This document shows positions 1 through 8,723 of a stretch of 64,000 bases of DNA, piece by piece. Under the pieces are notes generated by a model. That model worked only from the letters and a program-made list of their open reading frames with translations, had not been told where the DNA came from and ran no database searches. The position numbers and the translations under genes are program-made. Source of the stretch: an uncultured Treponema sp. (GTDB lineage: Bacteria; Spirochaetota; Spirochaetia; Treponematales; Treponemataceae); the NCBI GenBank assembly GCA_947167745.1, contig CAMVJE010000001.1, forward strand, positions 38,883 to 102,882, written 5' to 3'. Each line of letters opens with the position of its first letter. Within the stretch, counting starts at the first letter, position 1.

Positions 1-2133
1 ACCAGAAACTGCATTTGCCGTAAGCGCAATAACAGGAACTCCCTTGCTCTGATTCTTTTCAAGAGTGAGCATTTTTTGGAAAGTCTGAATTCCGTCCATG
101 CCTGGCATGCGGTGATCAAGGAAAACGATGTCGTAATGTGATTTTTGAAGAGCTTCAAGAGCATCGTAACCGCTTATAACCGTGTCCACCTGAATTTTCG
201 TCTGCTTTAAAAGACCTTTTACGACCGTAAGATTAAGTTCCGTGTCGTCAACTACCAGGATTTTTGCCTTTGGAGCCGTGAAAAGCTCATGGTAAGAGAC
301 CGTATTTTCAACCGTTTTGCGGTAAGTATCCTTGAAATCTCCGATTGGCTCCCAGTCGATAACTCCCTGCATGACCGAAAATGAAAAATCAGAGCCTTCA
401 CCGTAAACACTCACAACTTCAAGCCTTGAATTCATAAGATTAAGCAAACTCTGAACGATGTTTAACCCCAGACCAGTTCCCTCAATCGTTCGGTTTCTCT
501 CTTCCTCAATGCGTTGGAATGCCGTAAAGAGTTTTGGAATATCCTTGTCTTTGATGCCAATACCAGTGTCCACGACATGAACCGTAATCAGGGCATGGGA
601 ATAATCAACCTTTTTGCTGGTAATATTGAGAGAAACAGAGCCTTCGTTGGTATATTTAATTGCATTCGTAAGAATATTGAGACAACATTGTTTAATTCGA
701 ACATCATCTCCGTACAAATTATGCGGTGTATCAGCCGCAACGCTGACATAAAATTTAAGATGCTTGTCTTCTGCCCTTTTTGAAATCATATTGACCAAAT
801 CATTGACAGCAGAACTTAAATCGTAATTCGTTGGGATAATCTCAAGCTTACCGGCTTCAATCTTAGAAAAGTCAAGGATATCGTTTACGATTGAAAGAAG
901 CCCCTTTCCTGCATTTTCAACATCCTTTGCATAGCGGGTGATTTCACTGTCCTTACTCTCCCGTAAAATCATCTCGTTTAAGCCTAGAACCGCATTAATC
1001 GGAGTGCGGATTTCGTGAGACATATTTGAAAGAAATTCTGATTTTGCCTTACTGGCTGCTTTTGCCGTTGCAAGCTGGGTTTCAAGCAGCTGGGATCTCT
1101 CAAGATTTTTGATATAACTCTGTGTAGTTGAAAGCATTTCCACCAAAGAATCATAAAGAATTTCAATTTCATCTTTTGAATGTATCTTAAGGGATTTTAT
1201 ATCAATTCTCGGGATATTTCGGGTATGTTCCGTAATATTGCCAAAAACACTGTCTTCAACGGCTTTTGACATAAGAGTGATAGGATTCGTTACATTGATA
1301 GTGGCGTAAGTAAAGAAGAATATAACGATAGGAACTGCAATCGTTGCCATTAAAATTGTAAGTCTGGTTGCAAAGACAATTTTTCCCCAATCATCAAAAA
1401 CATGCAATTCCGAAAGAAGACCGTTTGCAAATCCAAAGCCTGTAAAAATCAGGATGACCGCCTCGGAGACAATCATTCTGGTCATTTTAAAACTAATTCG
1501 CCTGCTCTTTCTTTTTGCAATTGCAGCCCTTAATCCTGCAAGTTCCTCAGACTGATAAGTGCTGGCAAAGAAAAGCACTTGAATATGTTTAGGTGCAAAA
1601 TTCGTAAACAGATACATGACAATGGCTACGACAGCACAAGAAGGAAGAGCCAGAACAAAATGCATAAATTCCGGCTGAAAGCGAGCTGAGTTTCCTTCTA
1701 GAATATAAGAAAGAAATTGCCAGCCGTTACCAAGAATCAGTGCATTTACAAAAATAGTAATTACAGATTTCCAGATGCTCTTGTACCAGTTCTTTATTGC
1801 AGGAACATTTGAAATCAGAGAAGCGCACAAAAGCAGGAAAGCGTGGTAAGGAAGCCCAGTTTGTATAAAAATACACTCGATTGCAAAAAAAATCAGAATG
1901 GTGAAACTTCCAATCATACAACCAGAAAGAGATGTAAGAAACATTACAGGAATAATCTGCAGATAACACCTGTTCTGTGCGCTAAACAAGTCCGATAAGA
2001 AGGAATTATCCCCGCCAGAAAAATGCTCCATAAAAAAAAGCAGCGCAAGACAAATCAGCGAAGAAATTATCATTGTCTTTTGAAAGTTTTTGTTAAGAAC
2101 AAAAAAGTAAGAAGTTAAATCCTGTTTTTCCAT
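1..2133 (-). CDS. Hybrid sensor histidine kinase with 7-TM-like N-terminus (3' end cut by window edge)
   Basis: Membrane sensor kinase that should autophosphorylate on histidine and pass the phosphate to its own receiver domain. Translating leftward from the ATG at 2133 gives 711 open codons to the window edge. About seven hydrophobic segments fill residues 20-290. A linker follows, then an H-box reading FLSNMSHEIRTPIN (His near residue 373), an N-box around NILTNAIKYTNEGS, ATP-lid glycines (DTGIGI, GTGLGL) and a receiver domain with VVDD and a phospho-acceptor in FLDHRMPGMDG (Asp near 672). The receiver is cut after its ALTANA motif, so anything further C-terminal is unseen. A GCGAGG ribosome site lies 6 nt before the ATG. 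The gene follows a response regulator by 21 nt, so the two probably form one operon. The signal is unknown; the sensor part resembles 7TMR-type regions rather than a periplasmic domain. Confidence 0.9.
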   Translation of the reverse strand, partial: MEKQDLTSYFFVLNKNFQKTMIISSLICLALLFFMEHFSGGDNSFLSDLFSAQNRCYLQIIPVMFLTSLSGCMIGSFTILIFFAIECIFIQTGLPYHAFLLLCASLISNVPAIKNWYKSIWKSVITIFVNALILGNGWQFLSYILEGNSARFQPEFMHFVLALPSCAVVAIVMYLFTNFAPKHIQVLFFASTYQSEELAGLRAAIAKRKSRRISFKMTRMIVSEAVILIFTGFGFANGLLSELHVFDDWGKIVFATRLTILMATIAVPIVIFFFTYATINVTNPITLMSKAVEDSVFGNITEHTRNIPRIDIKSLKIHSKDEIEILYDSLVEMLSTTQSYIKNLERSQLLETQLATAKAASKAKSEFLSNMSHEIRTPINAVLGLNEMILRESKDSEITRYAKDVENAGKGLLSIVNDILDFSKIEAGKLEIIPTNYDLSSAVNDLVNMISKRAEDKHLKFYVSVAADTPHNLYGDDVRIKQCCLNILTNAIKYTNEGSVSLNITSKKVDYSHALITVHVVDTGIGIKDKDIPKLFTAFQRIEEERNRTIEGTGLGLNIVQSLLNLMNSRLEVVSVYGEGSDFSFSVMQGVIDWEPIGDFKDTYRKTVENTVSYHELFTAPKAKILVVDDTELNLTVVKGLLKQTKIQVDTVISGYDALEALQKSHYDIVFLDHRMPGMDGIQTFQKMLTLEKNQSKGVPVIALTANAVSG

Positions 2134-2154
2134 TAATTGCCTCGCAATGGAAAA

Positions 2155-2916
2155 TTATTTGCCTTTAAAAAAATCGTCAACTGTTTTGAGAAGTAAATCT
2201 GGCTCGCTAGATTTAAGAAGATACTTTTCGGGCCCTGCAGCAAGAACTTTCATAACGGTCTCTTTATCGTCCTTTGAGGTAAGGAAAATGACCGGAATAT
2301 TGCTGAGATTTACATCGTGCTTGAGCATTTCAAAAATCTGTAAGCCAGAAGCTACAGGCATTTCATAATCAAGGAGAATCAAGTCAACATGATTTGATGA
2401 AAGGAACTGAAGTGCATTGAGGCCGGAATTGGCCATATACGCATCATATCTCTTTGAAAGCCAGATTTTCATAGTGCGCAACATTACACTGTCATCATCT
2501 ACAACGAGAATCTTTTTGCGCCCCGGAGTACCGCCCGCCTCACTTGTGATAAGTATATTGAGTTTTTGGATTACATCCTGAATATTAACGGGCCGGCTGA
2601 AAGAAGCTGACACAAGTGCTTTTGGATATACATCGTAAGCCGCCTCAATTTCCATAGGATTTCCGATGAGGTATAAAACCCGATCGTGACCATCTTCTGT
2701 AACAAGCTTTTTAAGATATTTGAGAGTTCCGTTAAATTTGTTTAAATCGCCTTCCAAATACACAATGTAAATGTCGGGAATATTTTGAATAAGCGAAATC
2801 TCGACCATATCAGGCTCTGCTGTTGATACTTCAAATCGAGCTTCTTTTAGAGCTTTTATCATTGCGGAAACAAGAAAATTTTGTGCTTCGCTTACAAATA
2901 ATATGCTTCGTTCCAT
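2155..2916 (-). CDS. Response regulator: degenerate receiver plus intact receiver domain
   Basis: Two-domain signalling protein of 253 residues with no DNA-binding output domain. Residues 133-250 form a standard receiver: acidic triad at 140-142 (VVDDD), phospho-acceptor Asp183 in LILLDYEMP, the Thr of IFLTS, and a late Lys in YLLKSS. Residues 1-125 also have a receiver-like alternation of strands and helices (SILFVSEAQNF, IYIVYLEGD) but lack the acidic pocket and acceptor Asp, so I read them as a pseudo-receiver. It lies 21 nt upstream of the hybrid kinase and is likely its partner or a phosphate sink. GGGGAT precedes the ATG at 2916. Family assignment of the second half is secure; that of the first half is inference. 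Confidence 0.85.
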   Translation of the reverse strand: MERSILFVSEAQNFLVSAMIKALKEARFEVSTAEPDMVEISLIQNIPDIYIVYLEGDLNKFNGTLKYLKKLVTEDGHDRVLYLIGNPMEIEAAYDVYPKALVSASFSRPVNIQDVIQKLNILITSEAGGTPGRKKILVVDDDSVMLRTMKIWLSKRYDAYMANSGLNALQFLSSNHVDLILLDYEMPVASGLQIFEMLKHDVNLSNIPVIFLTSKDDKETVMKVLAAGPEKYLLKSSEPDLLLKTVDDFFKGK

Positions 2917-3068
2917 TTATAATCCCCAAAATATCTCCATTATTATAATATATTTTTTCAATTTTTCATAGAAAATTTAATGCAGGATTAAAAATTATTT
3001 TTCTTGCCGATAAGCGAAAAATTCTATATTTTTATAATATCAAAATGTACTAATTTTGGAGGAAATAT

Positions 3069-3341
3069 ATGAAACTTAAACCTTTAGCTGACCGCGTTCT
3101 TCTTAAGCAGGAAAAGGCTGAAACAAAAACCGCTTCTGGAATTATCATTCCAGAAACAGCACAAGAAAAAACTCAAACTGCAACTGTTGAAGCAGTTGGT
3201 CCAGGAACCGAAAAAGACCCGATTACTGTAAAAGTCGGTGACAGAGTAATGTACGACAAATATTCCGGCGTTCAGGTAAAAATGGACGGCGAAGATTATC
3301 TTATCGTAAAGAATTCTGACATTATTGCAATCGTTGAATAA
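3069..3341 (+). CDS. groES: Co-chaperonin GroES
   Basis: The 10-kDa lid of the GroEL chamber, 90 residues as usual for the family. The N-terminus [14 protein letters not shown], the mobile loop around [14 protein letters not shown] and the C-terminal [14 protein letters not shown] are diagnostic. A strong GGAGG lies 6 nt before the ATG. groEL is not adjacent; the next genes are convergent and unrelated. No CIRCE operator (TTAGCACTC-type inverted repeat) is visible in the 150 nt upstream, so HrcA control is not supported. An AT-rich region with TATTTT and TATAAT hexamers (3027-3038) is the likely promoter, with TTGCCG at 3004-3009 as a possible -35. A strong terminator follows 15 nt after the stop. 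Confidence 0.97.
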   Translation: MKLKPLADRVLLKQEKAETKTASGIIIPETAQEKTQTATVEAVGPGTEKDPITVKVGDRVMYDKYSGVQVKMDGEDYLIVKNSDIIAIVE

Positions 3342-3356
3342 TTTAACCAGAGATGA

Positions 3357-3392
3357 GGGGTGTAAAAAAATACACCCCCCTTTATTTTTTTT
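3357..3392 (+). terminator. Rho-independent terminator of groES
   Basis: A perfect 8-bp stem, GGGGTGTA (3357-3364) with TACACCCC (3371-3378), is closed by an A6 loop and followed by CCTTTATTTTTTTT. It lies between groES and the convergent TPR lipoprotein gene. The T-tract lies on the + strand, so it mainly serves groES. Confidence 0.9.
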
Positions 3393-5307
3393 CTGCTATC
3401 TGCCGTTTTAATAATCTGGCGTCTGCATTTCCCATATCTAAAGAAAGACTGTATTTTAACGAAGTTTCGGCAGCATCATAATCGCCTTCATCAGCCTGAA
3501 TTCTAGCTATTCTATAAAGAAGTCTGGATTTTATCTGAGGCGAGTGGCTTTTACCGGCTGCGAGAGAATAAAGCGAAAGAGCTTTTTTTGTTTCGCCATT
3601 GCTTGAATAAATCATGGCAAGATTAGCCCCGCTTGAGGGAGCGGCCAGTGATGACACTGAAATAATATTTCCGCTGGCATTTGCACTTTTTACACCGCCC
3701 GTCTCAAACAAAACATATTCATACAATCGTTTTGCAGCAGAAATATTTTTTTCAAGGAGTGAAAAATAAGCCGCAAATTCAATTTCCCAAACTTCCATAC
3801 GATCTGACTTATCAGCAGCCCTGTCTCCAAAAGCAAGTCGAGCCACACTCTCTGGAATTACAGGAACTTTTTCAAATTTTTCGCCACCAAAAATATCAGT
3901 TTTGACTTTTTCAGTTACGCCAGCCTCCAAAGCCTGCTGCCGGTAATTTAAGTCAAACTTTGCGTCAATATAATTCATAAAAAGCTCTCGTCCCTCATCA
4001 ATCAGCCCATACGAAAGGAATTTTTGAACTGCAAACTGGACAAGTCGCGAAGGATAAAGGTTTGTGCCGATCTGGTTCCGTTCAAGCTCCTCCCATATTG
4101 CAGCAGTCCGCTGAGTAAGATTCAATTCCGGATTATTCTTTAGATAAAGTGAAAGACGTTCAACGATAAGATTATCATTATGCTTTAATCCGGCCCGACT
4201 TTCCCTTTCCAAAGTTTCTTCCATTCGATAAAGGGCATCGGCAATTGTGAATTTCGGACGCTCGTCATATTCGCGCATTTTATTGGTTCTTAAACTTGTT
4301 TTTCTTAAGGCTTTTTCCAAATCTGACAATTCTTTTGGCTGCGAATCCTTCCATGATAACTTGCCGTAAGAAATCAGGGCAGGAATATAATCAGGACTGT
4401 CCATAAGAGCAGAAAGAAGATAATCATAGGACTTTTTGTACTGTTCATGCCGAAATGCGTAAAGTGATGAATTAACGTAAATTGAAGGAGGAATATCTAC
4501 AGAAGAAGTTATAAAACTTTCGCGGGATTTTTCTGCATTTTCTTCATCGTCCAGCATCATATAAGCATCAGAAGCCAGCAGGGAAGCCCTTCCTGCCAGA
4601 AGAGGAGATTTTACCTGAGTAAGATTGTCTGCTGCAATGTCATAATTACCTGAATCATATTGAACATACGCCCAGAATAAAGCATCCTCTGAATCCTGCA
4701 AGTCGCTCTGCAATGCGGCCGCCTTAGGATAATCTCCCAAAAGAAGATAAATCAGGGCGCAGTTTCGAAGCCAGCGGGAGTCATTTGTACCAACATACAG
4801 GTCATAATAAATTGAAGTAAAATCTAATGAAAAAAGAGGTCCATTGATATCAGTAAGTTTATCAGCGTCAAGAATTGAGCGCATTACAGCTTCAGAATGA
4901 ATTGAACCGTACTTACTTCCTTCCAAAAGGGCTGTTACAGAAAGAGCCTCCTGAAGACGGCCGTGTCGAATAAGAAAATGACCATATACAGCAGAAAGTT
5001 CAGAATTGCCGGGAAGTTTTTTTAAACCCGTAGTAAGGATTTTTTCTGCCCGTTTTTCTTCACCCAAAGTCATGTAACGACGAAAAATTCCTATTCTGGC
5101 AAAGGAACTGTAAGCATATTTTTCCGATTTTTTTAGAAGCCTCATAGCTTCACTGGTGTCACCGCTTTTTATAAAAACATCGACGCTTTCCATATTTTTT
5201 GTAAAAGAAGCGTCGTCAGATTTAGAACAAGAAATAAAAAAAAGCCCCGTCAAAAAAAACAAAGAGCAAAGCACAATTATTTTTCTTGAAAAAGGGGCAT
5301 TTTTCAT
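3382..5307 (-). CDS. TPR-repeat lipoprotein
   Basis: Predicted membrane-anchored periplasmic scaffold protein of 641 residues. The N-terminus is a lipoprotein signal with a hydrophobic core and the lipobox FFISC (Cys27). The rest is alpha-helical, with repeated 34-residue-like helix pairs such as SSFARIGIFRRYMTLGEEKRAEKIL, ELSAVYGHFLIRHGRLQEAL and, near the end, KSRLLYRIARIQADEGDYDAAETSL. These mark tetratricopeptide repeats, which usually bind partner proteins. It is the last gene of the alaS-PpiC-nusB group, 6 nt after nusB, and I recall a similar neighbour in T. pallidum. The specific role is not known to me. Confidence 0.85.
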   Translation of the reverse strand: MKNAPFSRKIIVLCSLFFLTGLFFISCSKSDDASFTKNMESVDVFIKSGDTSEAMRLLKKSEKYAYSSFARIGIFRRYMTLGEEKRAEKILTTGLKKLPGNSELSAVYGHFLIRHGRLQEALSVTALLEGSKYGSIHSEAVMRSILDADKLTDINGPLFSLDFTSIYYDLYVGTNDSRWLRNCALIYLLLGDYPKAAALQSDLQDSEDALFWAYVQYDSGNYDIAADNLTQVKSPLLAGRASLLASDAYMMLDDEENAEKSRESFITSSVDIPPSIYVNSSLYAFRHEQYKKSYDYLLSALMDSPDYIPALISYGKLSWKDSQPKELSDLEKALRKTSLRTNKMREYDERPKFTIADALYRMEETLERESRAGLKHNDNLIVERLSLYLKNNPELNLTQRTAAIWEELERNQIGTNLYPSRLVQFAVQKFLSYGLIDEGRELFMNYIDAKFDLNYRQQALEAGVTEKVKTDIFGGEKFEKVPVIPESVARLAFGDRAADKSDRMEVWEIEFAAYFSLLEKNISAAKRLYEYVLFETGGVKSANASGNIISVSSLAAPSSGANLAMIYSSNGETKKALSLYSLAAGKSHSPQIKSRLLYRIARIQADEGDYDAAETSLKYSLSLDMGNADARLLKRQIAEKK

Positions 5308-5313
5308 AAAGCA

Positions 5314-5748
5314 CTAATCCAGTGATTTATTGATTTTATCGAGGATTGCATTGACAAATTTATAGGAATCATCCGGTCCGTAATTTTTAGCAATATCAAT
5401 CGCTTCATCAATTACAATTGAAGAATCAACATCTTTTGTGAACATAAGCGAATAAACGCTCATCCGCACAATTGCAATCGTAACTTTATTAACACGCTCA
5501 AAATCCCAGTTTGTGAGATGAGCTTTGATTTTTTCATCGATTTGAGAAATATTCTCGATTGTTCCAGCAATCAGCATACGAGAAAAAGCAGCACTCTCAT
5601 CATCAAGTGCAATTTTTTCAGTTTCAGCCTCATCCGGACCAGGGGCATTTACCCAGGCCAGTTCGAGAACATCTTTTTCGCTCATACCGCCTACATCCCA
5701 GGAATATAAACCCTGAAATGCAATAATCCTAGATTTTCTTCGTGACAT
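5314..5748 (-). CDS. nusB: Transcription antitermination factor NusB
   Basis: Small helical RNA-binding factor of 144 residues that binds BoxA RNA with NusE/S10 and promotes rRNA antitermination. Family features are the N-terminal SRRKSRIIAFQGLYSWD (usual form RxxAxQxLY), the central NWDFERVNKVTIAIVRMSVYSL and the C-terminal SIVIDEAIDIAKNYGPDDSYKFVNAILDKI. The length is typical. Its ATG overlaps the stop of the upstream isomerase gene by one base (TAATG), which indicates translational coupling. Confidence 0.95.
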   Translation of the reverse strand: MSRRKSRIIAFQGLYSWDVGGMSEKDVLELAWVNAPGPDEAETEKIALDDESAAFSRMLIAGTIENISQIDEKIKAHLTNWDFERVNKVTIAIVRMSVYSLMFTKDVDSSIVIDEAIDIAKNYGPDDSYKFVNAILDKINKSLD

Positions 5749-6827
5749 TATTTATCCCAATCAAGCAAAGCTTTGAGTTTGTCATCCTTCTGCTTGTATT
5801 CAAAATTGCTTGGTGTTCGCAGTGTTTTTGTAATATCCTGTACCGCAGCCATAAGAGCCTGACTCTGCATTTGATTTGTAAGATTCTGTTTGATGTAGTC
5901 GTAGACAGTTATAGTTGTTTCCGGCTGAACCAAATCAGAAATTGAAAGCATCTTTGCAGCATACTTCTGGCGAACGACATAGAAACGGTAATCAGTTTCG
6001 TTATCTTCAAGCGATGAAATATAGCCGACTTTATACGAGAAAAGTTCCCGTAAATCATCGTAAGAGATTCCGAGCTGCTGTGCGTGCTGAGCAGTCTGGC
6101 TGATTAACAAATCGCCACCCTGATAATCCTTTCCGCTGTCAGCTTTAAGTTTGTCGAAAGAAATGCTTTTATCTGTAACACCTTTCATAAGAGCTTCTGC
6201 CTTGATTTTTGCTCCTGCAGCGTTTCCTGCTTTAGGAACGATTACCAGAAGAATCTTAACCATATCATTCTGAACAAAAGAAGCTTTATTCAAATCATAA
6301 AACTTACGGATATCATCATCTGTTGGTGCTACTTTTGAGATTTCACCCTGCTTCTGCTGGAGGATGTACTGCTGGGCCAAAAGCTGATTTTTAAGGTAGG
6401 CCTTGTATTCATCGAGAGACATACCCAGCTGCTGTTTCATGTAATCATCAAGTGAAAGACCTGTTTCCTTTTTGATGATGTCTGAAAATTCAGCCTCTGT
6501 AACATTTCTTCCAGCCTGCTGACTGATATTCTGCAGGAAATACTGATTTACCTGGGTATCTGTAATGTTCATTCCGGCCTTCTGTGCTGCCTGAACGACA
6601 AGTTTTTCGTCAATAAGAGACTCTAAAATTTCTTTCTTTTGGTCAACTGTTAGAGAAGGAATATTACTCTGCTTCTGAAAATTCTCAACCCGGTTTTTGA
6701 GCTGTTTGAGAGTAATTGTCTCAGGCTTATTGAGTTTGACAACAGCCAATGGTTTTAAATCTGACTGAGCAAAAGCTCCGAAAGCCACAGAAATTGCAAG
6801 TGTTGCAGCAAGTAAAATCTTTTTCAT
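5748..6827 (-). CDS. Exported PpiC/SurA-like peptidyl-prolyl isomerase or chaperone
   Basis: Periplasmic folding factor of 359 residues. A cleavable signal peptide (residues 1-20, ending FGAFA-Q) is followed by a SurA-N-like helical region (VDQKKEILESLIDEKLVVQAAQKAG) and a parvulin-like region around residues 180-290 (VKILLVIVPK, AEALMKGV, GGDLLISQTAQ). The parvulin core is divergent, so chaperone activity may matter more than isomerase activity. Position between alaS and nusB matches, as I recall, the T. pallidum basic membrane protein TpN39b. AAAGGAAAA precedes the ATG at 6827. The gap to alaS is 54 nt. Confidence 0.85.
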   Translation of the reverse strand: MKKILLAATLAISVAFGAFAQSDLKPLAVVKLNKPETITLKQLKNRVENFQKQSNIPSLTVDQKKEILESLIDEKLVVQAAQKAGMNITDTQVNQYFLQNISQQAGRNVTEAEFSDIIKKETGLSLDDYMKQQLGMSLDEYKAYLKNQLLAQQYILQQKQGEISKVAPTDDDIRKFYDLNKASFVQNDMVKILLVIVPKAGNAAGAKIKAEALMKGVTDKSISFDKLKADSGKDYQGGDLLISQTAQHAQQLGISYDDLRELFSYKVGYISSLEDNETDYRFYVVRQKYAAKMLSISDLVQPETTITVYDYIKQNLTNQMQSQALMAAVQDITKTLRTPSNFEYKQKDDKLKALLDWDK

Positions 6828-6881
6828 ATTTTATTTTCCTTTATAAATAAGAACTGTCTTATTTTAGTTTAGTTACAAAAA

Positions 6882-8708
6882 TTATTGCGGATCCAATGGA
6901 AGACCACCAGAAATTACGGCACGGATTCGGCGGACACCAGCTGAAGAAGACTGCTCCTTCTGGATTTTGAAGTCACCAATCTGGGCTGTGTGCTGGACAT
7001 GAGGACCACCACAGACTTCCTTTGAGAACCAGTCTTTTTTCGGGTCTTTTCCGATTGTGTAGACTTTGACATCCTCGCCGTATTTGTTGGTGAAGAGAGC
7101 ACGCGCTCCCTCAGCCTTTGCAGCTTCAAGAGACATGATTTCCATTGTTACAGGCAAATCTTCCTTAATCTTTTCGTTTACGATGTCCTCGACCTTCTGA
7201 ATTTCTTCTTTTGTCATTGGGCGCTCGAATGTAAAGTCAAAGCGCATTCGCTCGTTATTGATGTTGCTTCCTTTCTGAGCGACCTGATTGCCAAGAACAT
7301 TGACCAAGGCCTGCTGTAAAAGGTGGGTAGCTGTGTGATATTTTGTGGTTGTGTCACTCTGCTCTGCCAGACCGCCCTTTGCCTTTCCTGCATCCAGAGA
7401 TTTTGAAGCTTCCTGATGCTTTCGCTCAGCCTCTTTGAAGCCCTCGACATCAACCGTAAAGCCGTTTTCAGCTCCCAATTCCTGGGTAAGTTCCAGAGGG
7501 AAGCCGAATGTGTCGTAAAGACGGAAGGCGACTTTGCCAGAAATTTCCTTTTTAGGATTTTTCATAAGATTTGGAAGGAGCTTCTGGAATTCAGCCTCAC
7601 CGTTTTTGAGGGTGACGCGGAATTTCTCTTCCTCGGCGGTAAGCTCTTTGCGGACTTTTTCGCCGTTCTGCTCAAGCTCAGGATATGCGCACTTGAAGTT
7701 TTCGATTACCACATCAGCTATTTCTGCAAGGAATGCCTTTTCGATGCCAAGCTTCATTCCGTGGCGGACTGCACGGCGAATCAAACGACGGAGAACATAG
7801 CCGGCTCCCACGCGGTCAGGTGAAACTCCCCGGACATCCCCGATGATGAAGACAGATGCGCGGGCATGGTCAGCGATGATTCGCACTGACTTGTCCTTTT
7901 CTTCGTCGCTTCCGTATTTGTATGAAGAAAGCTCTTCGATTTTTGCGATGATTGGCTGGAAAACCTCTGTGAGGTAAACCGATTTTTTGCCCTGCAAGAT
8001 ACAGTTCGTTCGCTCCAAGCCCATGCCAGTGTCGACGTTCTTTTTTTCGAGAGGAAGCAGGGTCTTTTCATCAACGCGGTTATACTGCATGAAGACGTTG
8101 TTCCAGATTTCCATCCAGTTTGCGCTGTCAGTACCCTTGTTGCTCCCCACAGGAGGCAGGCCTTCGCCAACCCAGTAGAAAATCTCTGTGTCAGGACCAC
8201 AAGGACCGGTCGGCCCCGCTGCCCACCAGTTGTCGCTGGCAGGAAGATAGGCGATTTTGTCTTCAGGCATACCGTTTTCCTTCCAGTAGCCGGCGGCTTC
8301 TTCGTCGCGAGGAGCGTTTTCGTCGCCTGCAAAGACAGTGACGGAGATTTTTTTTGGGTCAAGCCCCAGCCATTTCGGGCTGGTCAAAAATTCGTAAGAA
8401 AAAGCAATTGATTCTTTTTTGAAGTAGTCTCCCAAAGACCAGTTGCCCAGCATTTCAAAGCAGGTAAGATGGCTTGGATCGCCGACTTCCTCGATGTCGC
8501 CAGTACGGATACACTTCTGATAGTCTGTAAGACGAGTTCCGGCCGGGTGTTTTTCGCCAAGAAGATATGGAACGAGAGGATGCATTCCCGCCATAGTGAA
8601 CAAAACTGACGGGTCATTTTCTGGAATCAAGCTCTGTCCAGAAATTTCAACATGATTCTTAGATTTAAAAAACTCGATATACTTCGAGCGCAATTCGTTT
8701 GCTGTCAT
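6882..8708 (-). CDS. alaS: Alanyl-tRNA synthetase, short form without C-terminal domain
   Basis: Charges tRNA-Ala. At 608 residues it is much shorter than the roughly 870 residues of E. coli AlaRS. The class II catalytic core is intact (SKNHVEISGQSLIPENDPSVLFTMAGM, GDIEEVG, GPCGPDTEIFYWVG). The editing domain is present with an HTATH (HxxxH) motif near 455-459 and the CGGPH zinc motif at 566-570. The protein ends soon after this, so the coiled linker and C-Ala domain, which join the halves on tRNA and mediate dimerisation, are missing. I recall similarly short enzymes in Borrelia and Treponema, so this is probably lineage-typical and not a truncation. AGGTG precedes the ATG. The gap to the OmpA-like gene upstream is 15 nt. 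Confidence 0.97.
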   Translation of the reverse strand: MTANELRSKYIEFFKSKNHVEISGQSLIPENDPSVLFTMAGMHPLVPYLLGEKHPAGTRLTDYQKCIRTGDIEEVGDPSHLTCFEMLGNWSLGDYFKKESIAFSYEFLTSPKWLGLDPKKISVTVFAGDENAPRDEEAAGYWKENGMPEDKIAYLPASDNWWAAGPTGPCGPDTEIFYWVGEGLPPVGSNKGTDSANWMEIWNNVFMQYNRVDEKTLLPLEKKNVDTGMGLERTNCILQGKKSVYLTEVFQPIIAKIEELSSYKYGSDEEKDKSVRIIADHARASVFIIGDVRGVSPDRVGAGYVLRRLIRRAVRHGMKLGIEKAFLAEIADVVIENFKCAYPELEQNGEKVRKELTAEEEKFRVTLKNGEAEFQKLLPNLMKNPKKEISGKVAFRLYDTFGFPLELTQELGAENGFTVDVEGFKEAERKHQEASKSLDAGKAKGGLAEQSDTTTKYHTATHLLQQALVNVLGNQVAQKGSNINNERMRFDFTFERPMTKEEIQKVEDIVNEKIKEDLPVTMEIMSLEAAKAEGARALFTNKYGEDVKVYTIGKDPKKDWFSKEVCGGPHVQHTAQIGDFKIQKEQSSSAGVRRIRAVISGGLPLDPQ

Positions 8709-8723
8709 AATTCACCTACTATA

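Noticed and set aside
2917..3068. Possible CIRCE operator upstream of groES
   Set aside because: Looked for TTAGCACTC and GAGTGCTAA arms; neither occurs.
7781..8362. 193-codon open frame inside alaS
   Set aside because: Shadow of a strongly conserved gene on the same strand in another frame; composition is arginine/serine-rich and matches no family.
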